From Acetobacteraceae bacterium (GTDB taxonomy: Bacteria > Pseudomonadota > Alphaproteobacteria > Acetobacterales > Acetobacteraceae): DNA of 5,217 bases. The position numbers and the translations under genes are program-made. Below are positions 1-4,523 of this stretch, piece after piece; position 1 is the stretch's first letter; every line of letters starts with the position of its first letter. The DNA lies in the NCBI GenBank assembly GCA_027489135.1, contig JAIYAI010000759.1, positions 1-5,217 of the forward strand, written 5' to 3'. Under the pieces are notes generated by a model. That model was not told where the DNA came from, did no database searches, and saw only the letters and a list, made by a program, of their open reading frames with translations.

Positions 1-599
1 CAGAGTTCGCCGGCATTGTGCGGCGGGATGGAGGTCGCCATGCCGACCGCGATGCCGTTGGCGCCATTGGCCAGCAGGTTCGGGAAGGCAGCCGGCAGCA
101 CGACCGGCTCCTGCTCCTCCCCGTCATAGGTCGCGCGGAAATCGACGGTGTCCTCGTCGATCCCCTGCAGCATGGCCTGGGCCACGGCCGTGAGCCGGGC
201 TTCGGTGTACCGCATGGCCGCGGCGTTATCGCCGTCGATGTTTCCAAAGTTCCCCTGGCCCTCGACCAGCGGGTAGCGCGCCGCGAATTCCTGGGCGAGG
301 CGGACCAGCGCCTCATAGACCGCGACATCGCCATGCGGGTGGTACTTGCCGATGACGTCGCCGACGACGCGGGCGCATTTCTTGAAGCCCGCCGCGGGAT
401 CCAGCTTGAGCTGGTGCATGGCCCAGAGCAGGCGGCGGTGCACGGGCTTCAGCCCGTCCCGCACGTCCGGCAGCGAGCGGGACATGATCGTGGAGAGGGC
501 ATAGGCCAGGTAGCGCTCGGAGAGCGCGTCGGCGAGGCCGGTGTCGCGGATCTCGCCGCCATCCCCGGAAGCCGGGGGCGTCTTGACGTCGTCGGGCAT
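1..599 (-). CDS. parC: DNA topoisomerase IV subunit A (ParC), N-terminal part; 3' end outside the window
   Basis: ParC is the breakage-reunion subunit of topoisomerase IV, which works with ParE in the cytoplasm to decatenate and relax chromosomal DNA. The 199 visible codons cover the start of the catalytic domain: ALSERYLAYALSTIMSRSLP (residues 25-44), DVRDGLKPVHRR (45-56), the quinolone-pocket stretch KYHPHGDVAVYEAL (85-98), and GNFGNIDGDNAAAMRYTEAR (116-135) with the catalytic pair Arg130-Tyr131. The IDGDNAAAMRYTEAR form and the SxxLxLDPAxGFKKCARVVGDVIG-like context point to alphaproteobacterial ParC rather than GyrA. The ATG at 597-599 is chosen because it precedes the conserved block by a normal ~20-residue tail and nothing better lies upstream. 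Its Shine-Dalgarno is poor: GGGAG ends only 3 nt before the ATG. Position 92, equivalent to E. coli ParC Ser80, is Val; position 96, equivalent to Glu84, is Glu. The gene is divergent from vapB. Its first codons and leader recur as a relic at 3256-3377. Confidence 0.96.
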   Translation of the reverse strand, partial: MPDDVKTPPASGDGGEIRDTGLADALSERYLAYALSTIMSRSLPDVRDGLKPVHRRLLWAMHQLKLDPAAGFKKCARVVGDVIGKYHPHGDVAVYEALVRLAQEFAARYPLVEGQGNFGNIDGDNAAAMRYTEARLTAVAQAMLQGIDEDTVDFRATYDGEEQEPVVLPAAFPNLLANGANGIAVGMATSIPPHNAGEL

Positions 600-668
600 G
601 GGCTCCCGCGATTCGCAGTTTGTTCCTGTGGGCGGCCGCCATAGCCGATGGGGGTTGGGAAGGCCAGG
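547..668. repeat. Copy 1 of the parC start/leader repeat (partner 3256-3377)
   Basis: This segment covers the first ~18 parC codons and about 70 nt of leader. It aligns without gaps, at an offset of 2709, to 3256-3377. Over the first 120 positions I count 97 identities (about 81%). The match fades near 668 and does not include the vapB promoter. It forms the left end of the larger duplicated-flank structure described at 3065-3377. Confidence 0.9.
611..625 (-). promoter_or_regulatory. LexA-like direct repeat GAAC-N7-GAAT in the parC leader (candidate)
   Basis: On the parC strand the sequence reads GAACAAACTGCGAAT, 12-26 nt before the start codon. Alphaproteobacterial LexA binds GAAC-N7-GAAC direct repeats, and this site matches 7 of the 8 specified bases at the right spacing. 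The relic parC leader keeps it as GAACAAACCGCGAAT (3320-3334). A match of this size can occur by chance, and parC is not a standard SOS gene, so the call is tentative. Confidence 0.25.
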
Positions 669-676
669 GGAGGGCG

Positions 677-718
677 TTGCGAGGCGGGATATTCCGCCTG
701 TATTTTGGATATCCGGAG
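677..718 (+). promoter_or_regulatory. vapBC promoter with two operator-like palindromes and Shine-Dalgarno
   Basis: A candidate sigma-70 promoter is TTGCGA (677-682), an 18-nt spacer, then TATTTT (701-706); each box matches 4 of 6 consensus bases. Two dyads sharing a GGATAT-CC core overlap it. AGGCGGGATATTCCGCCT (682-699, perfect 6-bp arms) lies in the spacer, and GGATATCC (707-714) lies just after the -10. Their centres (690.5 and 710.5) are exactly 20 nt apart, about two helical turns. This is the usual arrangement for autorepression by a VapB-VapC complex. GGAG at 715-718 is the vapB ribosome binding site, 7 nt from the ATG. The sites are seen directly; their role is inferred. Confidence 0.55.
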
Positions 719-725
719 ACTGGCC

Positions 726-971
726 ATGCCCCTCTACATCAAGGACGACGCGACCGCGGCGCTGGTGGCCGAACTCGCCCAAAGGCGCGGCATCACCAAG
801 CAGGCTGCGGTGAAACTGGCGGTCGAAGCCGAACTCGGCCGCGACGCGCCGCAGGTGCCGCTGCGCGAACGCTTCGCCGCCCTCCGCGCCGCCCACCCCC
901 TGCCACCGCCGACCGGGCTGAAGGCCGACAAGGCCTTCTTCGACTGGCTCAGCGGCGAGGAAGACGTGTGA
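726..971 (+). CDS. vapB: VapB-type antitoxin (PSK / Rv0623-like transcription factor family)
   Basis: This 81-residue protein is the antitoxin of a type II toxin-antitoxin pair. It should bind and block the VapC nuclease encoded next to it, and repress its own promoter. The N-terminal half, MPLYIKDDATAALVAELAQR followed by RGITKQAAVKLAVEAEL (residues 1-37), has the strand-helix-helix layout of the PSK_trans_fac/Rv0623-like antitoxins (PF07704). The C-terminal half, with FAALRAAHPLPPPTGLKADK (50-69) and FFDWLSGEEDV (71-81), is the tail that normally wraps around the toxin; the D-K-AFFDWLSGEE ending is typical. The start is supported by GGAG 7 nt upstream and by the family's conserved MPLYIKD beginning. 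The stop overlaps the vapC start by 4 nt (GTGA), so translation is probably coupled. Two palindromes in the promoter are candidate operators. Confidence 0.9.
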   Translation: MPLYIKDDATAALVAELAQRRGITKQAAVKLAVEAELGRDAPQVPLRERFAALRAAHPLPPPTGLKADKAFFDWLSGEEDV

Positions 972-1363
972 CGGTCTTCATCGACGCGTCGGTGCTCGTC
1001 GCGATCATCGCGGGCGAGCCTGGCGCGGATGCGCTGTCGGATCGGATGCAACGCTACAGCCGACGGATATGCTCCCCGCTGGCGGCATGGGAAACAATGT
1101 CGGCGCTCTGCCGGAGCCATCGCATGGCGCCCGACGCGGCGCGGGATCTGCTGCGCCTCTTCCTGGAGGCGGGCAACATCGAGACCATCTCCATCGGCCC
1201 GCGCGAATACGACCTCGCCGCCGAGGCCTATGAACGCTTCGGCAAGGGCCGCCACCCGGCCGCGCTGAACATGGGCGACTGCTTCTCCTACGCCTGCGCC
1301 CAGGCGCATGGCGCCGCCCCGCTCCACACCGGCGACGACTTCGCTCTGACCGACCTCGCCTGA
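968..1363 (+). CDS. vapC: VapC-type PIN-domain ribonuclease toxin
   Basis: This 131-residue PIN-domain protein is the toxin of the pair. VapC proteins are Mg/Mn-dependent endoribonucleases that cut RNA, often tRNA or rRNA, when freed from antitoxin. The acidic active-site set is present and in order: Asp6 in VTVFIDASVLVAI, Glu42 in SPLAAWETMSAL, Asp104 in AALNMGDCFSYACA, and Asp123 (with Asp124) in PLHTGDDFALTD. The stretch GRHPAALNMGDCFSYA is characteristic of the VapC subgroup that pairs with Rv0623-like antitoxins. Start is GTG at 968, overlapping the vapB TGA. An in-frame extension upstream of this point would run through vapB in another frame and has no homology. The length is normal and nothing is broken. 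The stop codon lies inside a hairpin shared with the converging peroxidase gene. Confidence 0.92.
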   Translation: MTVFIDASVLVAIIAGEPGADALSDRMQRYSRRICSPLAAWETMSALCRSHRMAPDAARDLLRLFLEAGNIETISIGPREYDLAAEAYERFGKGRHPAALNMGDCFSYACAQAHGAAPLHTGDDFALTDLA

Positions 1364-1376
1364 GCGCCTGCGCTCA
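1361..1376. terminator. Shared hairpin spanning the stop codons of vapC and the peroxidase gene
   Basis: TGAGCGCCTGCGCTCA is a perfect 6-bp stem with a 4-nt loop. The left arm begins with the vapC TGA, and the right arm ends with TCA, the peroxidase TGA read on the other strand. The two genes are only 10 nt apart and convergent, so the hairpin could act on transcripts from both sides. There is no T-tract on either side, so it is not a canonical intrinsic terminator. It could slow polymerase or protect 3' ends. Confidence 0.5.
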
Positions 1377-2921
1377 CTCCTCCCCGTACCGCCACCCCGC
1401 CTGGGTCATCTCGATCGGCGTCGCGCCGCGCAGCGGCACGTTCCGGGCCAGGATGTCGCCAAGCTTGCTGGTCGAGAGGATCAGCTCCAGCCCCCAGGGC
1501 GTGAAGGTGTCGGCGTTGAAGACATGCTCCGACAGCAGCGGGTTGGTCAGCGCCTGGCTGAAGGCATCGACCGCCACCATCCGCATCAGCAGCCCCGGCA
1601 AGGGCGAGTCCTTCGTCCGGTCCTCGGCGAAGAGGCCGGGGTAGAACTCGACATTGTCGGGCTCCCCGTAGAGATCCTGCAGCAGGTTCACGACATCGGG
1701 GTTGCTGCTGATCTCGGAGAAGGTCGTCGCACGATCCAGCCCGAAGGCGACGCGATAGGCGTTGTAGGTATCGACCTTGTTCGACCGCGCCTGCAGCACG
1801 GCAAGGTCCTCGATCGGCAGCAGGTCGTCGCCGGTGTTGAAGGCACCGAGTTCCGCGGCCGGCTGCGCCGCCGCCAGCGAGAAGGCGGCATCCAGCCCGA
1901 CGGAGATCAACGGCCGGTTGTCCTGCCGGAAGTCTGGCAGGGCGATGGCACCGGCGCCCCAGCCGGGCCAGCGCACCTGGTCCGGCAGCAGCGAATGCCA
2001 GCGGTAGATCAGGCTGAACTCCACCGTCATCCAGTTCGGCCGGTTCCAGGACGCGTCCCAGGCGACCCCCGGCTCCGCCCGCAGGCTGAAGGGCAGCGGC
2101 GTGATGTGGTTGATGTAGTGCTCGACCACGATCTTGATGAAGAGCGGAATGACGATGTTGCGCGCGGTCTGGAAGACCCGCTCGTCGTCCCAGGTCGGGC
2201 GGGAGGCATTGAGGTGCCGCGCGATGCGGTTGTGCTCCCGCAGGAAGAGCGTGTTCATCATCGAGGTGAAGGGCGTGGAGTTCGCCCGGTCGCCGCCATG
2301 GGCGAAGAGCACGGCCTTCTTCGCGGGCTCCAGGGTGGGGGAGACCAGCGGCGGGTCGAGCGCCGCGAAGGCGGGGTCGGCCAGGCTGCCATCGGCGGCG
2401 TAGAGGAAGGGCGGGAACTCCTCGGCGCCGATCATCTGGCTCTTCAGCAGGCCGCGCTGGCCGGCCGCCTCGCTCTTCAGCCTGAGCGCGTTGGTCTGCG
2501 CCCGCGTGCGGCCGTAGAGCGGGCAGAGGTCGATCTCGTGGTTCGAGGTGGTCTTGCGCCGGTCCGTCAGGTCCGTGCGGAGGAAGCCGTCGGTCAGGTA
2601 CTGCGCGAAGGCGGGGAAGAGGCAGGTGGACTTGCTGGACATCCGCCCCTGCCCGGCGGGCCGCTGGAACAGGCGCCGGACCTGGGCGGGGTCGGGCTGC
2701 ACCGGCACCTCGGCGGCCGGCAGGTGCCGCGCCAGGTAGGTCCGGTCGGTCAGCCCGTCCCAGGTGACGTAGGGGGCGTAGGTGCTCCAGGGATGCGGCC
2801 GGTTGCGGGTGGTGGTGACGGCCTGGTTGACCACCAGCCTGCTGGCCGCGCCGGACAGCCAGGCGAAGCCGTCGATCGCCTCGCCGACCTCGCCGAAGAT
2901 CAGACGCGAGAACAGGTTCAT
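1374..2921 (-). CDS. Heme peroxidase family protein, cyclooxygenase/alpha-dioxygenase-like
   Basis: This is a 515-residue member of the animal heme peroxidase superfamily (PF03098). It is closest in motif pattern to prostaglandin synthase-like and fatty-acid alpha-dioxygenase-like enzymes. Such enzymes oxygenate unsaturated or free fatty acids through a heme-generated tyrosyl radical; the substrate here is unknown. In order: PHPWSTYAPYVTWDGLTDRT (42-61), the distal heme helix FAQYLTDGFLRTD (105-117), TTSNHEIDLCPLYGRT (124-139, like NHIYG in COX), Arg212 in GGDRANSTP, LREHNR (227-232), and FSLIYRWHSLLPD (302-314). In the last motif His309 is the proximal heme ligand and Tyr306 matches COX Tyr385. 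ALYGD-like DLYGEPDNVEFYPGL (416-430) also matches COX. The distal histidine position is Asp111. There is no signal peptide, EGF or membrane-binding domain, so the protein is probably cytoplasmic. The start is backed by a strong GGGGAGGT (2927-2934). It is convergent with vapC. Confidence 0.9.
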   Translation of the reverse strand: MNLFSRLIFGEVGEAIDGFAWLSGAASRLVVNQAVTTTRNRPHPWSTYAPYVTWDGLTDRTYLARHLPAAEVPVQPDPAQVRRLFQRPAGQGRMSSKSTCLFPAFAQYLTDGFLRTDLTDRRKTTSNHEIDLCPLYGRTRAQTNALRLKSEAAGQRGLLKSQMIGAEEFPPFLYAADGSLADPAFAALDPPLVSPTLEPAKKAVLFAHGGDRANSTPFTSMMNTLFLREHNRIARHLNASRPTWDDERVFQTARNIVIPLFIKIVVEHYINHITPLPFSLRAEPGVAWDASWNRPNWMTVEFSLIYRWHSLLPDQVRWPGWGAGAIALPDFRQDNRPLISVGLDAAFSLAAAQPAAELGAFNTGDDLLPIEDLAVLQARSNKVDTYNAYRVAFGLDRATTFSEISSNPDVVNLLQDLYGEPDNVEFYPGLFAEDRTKDSPLPGLLMRMVAVDAFSQALTNPLLSEHVFNADTFTPWGLELILSTSKLGDILARNVPLRGATPIEMTQAGWRYGEE

Positions 2922-2942
2922 GGCCTACCTCCCCAGCGCGGT

Positions 2943-2956
2943 TGCCGGTACCGGCA
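2943..2956. promoter_or_regulatory. 14-bp perfect palindrome upstream of the peroxidase gene (candidate operator)
   Basis: TGCCGGTACCGGCA is a perfect palindrome 21 nt upstream of the peroxidase start codon, just ahead of its Shine-Dalgarno (2927-2934). After one mismatch the flanking GG/CC pairs continue the symmetry. Its place and form suit a repressor site or a leader hairpin. I could not identify a convincing -10/-35 pair for the peroxidase gene in 2957-3060; TCTATCC on the minus strand near 2986-2992 is a weak -10 guess. Confidence 0.4.
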
Positions 2957-3064
2957 CCCTCTGCGTGCGGAGGCTAGAACGGGATAGACCCGACCGGCAT
3001 CCTCAATCCGAAGGAGGGCGCGCCGGGGCGACGCGGCGAGGAGATCGACCGCCAAGGCGCCCGC

Positions 3065-3260
3065 CCCCGGGTCTAGCATTCCCGCCACACCCGGCGCGCC
3101 AGACGCCGGCGGGAGGACCCGCGGTGCCCGGCACCCACGCCCCGCTGCCGCCAGGAACCAGCCCCTGGGCCCGCGCCTGGCCCAAGCCATGGCCCCCTGG
3201 CATTACCCGCATCCCTTACTGGGTATACCAGGACGCCGAGATCCTCCGGCACGAGCGGAC
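3065..3260 (+). pseudogene. Relic of a Rieske oxygenase gene: promoter, leader and first ~44 codons
   Basis: This segment matches 4471-4660, the leader and start of the intact Rieske oxygenase gene. The leader part (3065-3123) is identical at 56 of 59 positions by my count. It includes a 28-nt exact stretch with the CCGGCG-N7-CGCCGG dyad and the GGGAGGA ribosome binding site. The coding part (from GTG 3124, where the intact gene has ATG) is about 84% identical, with one missing codon and a 4-codon insertion (KPWP). GITRIPYWVYQDAE is unchanged at protein level while its DNA carries five differences, all at third codon positions. Rieske similarity stops at GAGCGGAC (3253-3260), where parC-like sequence on the other strand begins. 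The metal-binding domain is missing, so it cannot make an oxygenase. Confidence 0.88.
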
Positions 3261-3417
3261 CTCACCGCCATTCCCCGAGGAAGGGGGAGTCCTGACGTCG
3301 TCGGATATGGGCTACCGTAATTCGCGGTTTGTTCCTGTGGGCAGCCGGCATATCTGTTGGAGGGTGGGAAGGTCAGCGGTCGCAGCGGCTGCAGCATCCG
3401 GCGCAGATCCGGATTAA
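3124..3417 (+). other. Chimeric 97-codon reading frame across the Rieske/parC relic junction
   Basis: From the relic's GTG the frame stays open through the junction. It makes 44 Rieske-like residues followed by 53 residues read antisense to the parC relic and beyond, and stops at TAA 3415-3417. The parent gene's ribosome binding site (GGGAGGA, 3111-3117) is intact 6 nt before the GTG, so translation is possible. The C-terminal half has no recognisable domain and ends in an alanine-rich low-complexity tail. It is most likely a by-product of the rearrangement. It is recorded because it has a preserved promoter/leader and could be mistaken for a small gene. Confidence 0.3.
3256..3377 (-). pseudogene. 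Relic of a parC 5' end: leader and first ~18 codons, start codon lost
   Basis: This segment is the second copy of the parC start region at 547-668, about 81% identical without gaps. Read on the minus strand, the start codon is ATA (3306-3308) instead of ATG. The following codons give SDDVRTPPSSGNGGEVR, against PDDVKTPPASGDGGEIR in the intact gene, and then the similarity ends at the junction with the Rieske relic. Changes are conservative (K/R, A/S, D/N, I/V), which suggests divergence under selection before truncation. The leader's GAAC-N7-GAAT motif is retained at 3320-3334. It cannot encode a topoisomerase subunit. Confidence 0.87.
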
Positions 3418-3426
3418 TATCGCAGG

Positions 3427-3458
3427 CTTGGCGCCTCCGTGCGGGTTGGGGCGCCAAG
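3427..3458 (+). promoter_or_regulatory. 9-bp inverted repeat in the leader of the substrate-binding protein gene
   Basis: CTTGGCGCC (3427-3435) and GGCGCCAAG (3450-3458) are perfect inverted arms around a 14-nt loop. The right arm runs directly into and overlaps the purine-rich ribosome binding site AAGGGGAG (3456-3463), 9 nt before the ATG at 3473. As RNA the hairpin could partly hide that site; as DNA it is an operator-like dyad. An AT-rich TAATAT (3415-3420) just upstream is a possible -10 box, but I see no good -35 for it. Confidence 0.4.
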
Positions 3459-3472
3459 GGGAGAGAGACCGC

Positions 3473-4438
3473 ATGGGAGATGCCGGCCTGAGGCGACGCG
3501 CCCTGTCCCTGCTGCCTATGACGATGGTGGCCAGCCCTGCGCAGGCGCAGCGGCGCCGCTGGCGGATCGCCAATGTCGTGCCGCAGGGCCCGCTGCACCC
3601 CCTGGTAAAGAGGAACCTTGCTGCCCTGGGCTACGTGGAGGGGCGCGAGGTCAGCTTCGTCGACCTCGCCCTCTCTACGCCGGACCGTGCCGAGGACGAA
3701 ATCCGTACCCTTCTGCCAGACTGCGACCTGATCAGCGTCTGGGGCACGATCGGCGCCGTCGCTGCCAGCCGCGCGGCGCCGAACCTGCCGATCGTGTTCC
3801 TCTCGGTCGGCGACCCGGTCGCCATCGGCCTGGTGCAGAGCCTCGCGCGCCCCGGCGGCAATCTAACCGGCGTCACCTTCGAGGCGACGATGTTGACCTA
3901 CGGCAAGCGGCTGCAGCTCTTGCGGGAAATACTGCCCGGCCTCCGCCACCTCGGCGTCCTGCGCACCCGGGGTGACGCCAATGTCGGCCCGGCCATGGTC
4001 GCGATCGAGGCGGAGGCACAGCGCACCGGGCTGGTACTGCACCCCGTGAATTTCGACGGCGCGGAGGATCTGCCCGACGCCTTCGGTGCGATGCGGCAGG
4101 CCGGGGCAGAGGCGACGGTAGTCATCGCCGGTGCCCGTACGCTCACGCTGGCGGCGCCGATTGCCTCTGCCGCCCTGCGTCATCGCCTGCCCACCGCGCA
4201 TGGCTTTACGGAAGCGGTCGAGGCGGGCGGGCTGTTCTGCATCGCGCCGAATTTCCCGGAGATGGCGCGGCAGGCCTCGGCGATGATCGCGAAGATCATG
4301 GGTGGCGCCCGCCCCGCGGAAATCCCAGTCGAGCAGCCGACACATTTCGCCACCTGGATCAACCTGCGGACGGCGGAACAGCTTGGCCTGACAGTCCCGC
4401 CGACCCTGCTCGCTCAGGCCGATCGGGTGATCGATTGA
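3473..4438 (+). CDS. Exported ABC transporter substrate-binding protein (ABC_sub_bind, PF04392)
   Basis: This 321-residue periplasmic solute-binding protein is of the PF04392 (DUF534, TrpX-like) family, which delivers small ligands, including aromatic amino acids in characterised members, to an ABC importer. The first 25 residues form a Sec signal peptide: RRR at 7-9, a short hydrophobic stretch, and a likely cut after SPAQA (residue 25). Family hallmarks follow: LAALGYVEGREV, then NLPIVFLSVGDPVAIGLVQS, SLARPGGNLTGVTFE and LLREILPGLRHLGVL. Near the end come INLRTAEQLGL and VPPTLLAQADRVID, the usual C-terminus of the family. Length is normal. The ATG at 3473 is chosen because it gives a proper signal peptide and follows GGGGAG; the longer in-frame start at 3329 lies within the parC relic. 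No permease or ATPase gene is seen here, so it is either an orphan or its partners are elsewhere. The next gene begins 91 nt downstream, an aromatic-type oxygenase, so an aromatic ligand is a possibility only. Confidence 0.9.
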   Translation: MGDAGLRRRALSLLPMTMVASPAQAQRRRWRIANVVPQGPLHPLVKRNLAALGYVEGREVSFVDLALSTPDRAEDEIRTLLPDCDLISVWGTIGAVAASRAAPNLPIVFLSVGDPVAIGLVQSLARPGGNLTGVTFEATMLTYGKRLQLLREILPGLRHLGVLRTRGDANVGPAMVAIEAEAQRTGLVLHPVNFDGAEDLPDAFGAMRQAGAEATVVIAGARTLTLAAPIASAALRHRLPTAHGFTEAVEAGGLFCIAPNFPEMARQASAMIAKIMGGARPAEIPVEQPTHFATWINLRTAEQLGLTVPPTLLAQADRVID

Positions 4439-4455
4439 GGCGGGCGCGGCCCCCA

Positions 4456-4523
4456 TTGGTCTCTGCCCCGCCCCGGGTTTAGCATTCCCCCCGCACCCGG
4501 CGCGCCAGACGCCGGCGGGAGGA
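4456..4523 (+). promoter_or_regulatory. Rieske oxygenase promoter/leader: weak -35/-10, dyad, Shine-Dalgarno
   Basis: A possible promoter is TTGGTC (4456-4461), 18 nt, then TAGCAT (4480-4485); the -10-like box is kept in the relic copy (3074-3079) but the -35 is not. CCGGCG (4497-4502) and CGCCGG (4510-4515) form a dyad with a 7-nt centre, and GGGAGGA (4517-4523) is a strong ribosome binding site 6 nt from the ATG. The dyad and binding site are identical in the relic. No regulator gene for this promoter is visible in the window. Confidence 0.35.

Noticed and set aside
18..644. Plus-strand open frame of 208 codons opposite parC
   Set aside because: The minus strand encodes unmistakable ParC through this whole stretch.
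620..967. In-frame upstream extension of VapC
   Set aside because: It would run through vapB in another frame as Arg/Ala/Pro-rich sequence; the GTG at 968 overlapping the vapB stop gives a normal PIN-domain start.
1524..2987. Long plus-strand open frame (487 codons) opposite the peroxidase gene
   Set aside because: It is a shadow of a GC-rich gene: Arg/Gly/Val-rich low-complexity translation with no domain, while the opposite strand has clear heme peroxidase motifs.
3065..3377. The relic as an insertion sequence or transposon remnant
   Set aside because: There is no transposase sequence, no terminal inverted repeats and no target-site duplication; both parts are explained as 5' ends of parC and the Rieske gene.
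3329..3472. In-frame upstream start for the substrate-binding protein
   Set aside because: It would begin inside the parC relic and bury the signal peptide; the ATG at 3473 has a ribosome binding site and a proper signal sequence right after it.
4442..4452. GGGC-GCG-GCCC mini-hairpin after the substrate-binding protein gene as a terminator
   Set aside because: The stem is only 4 bp with a 3-nt loop, no T-tract follows, and such stems are expected by chance at this GC content.
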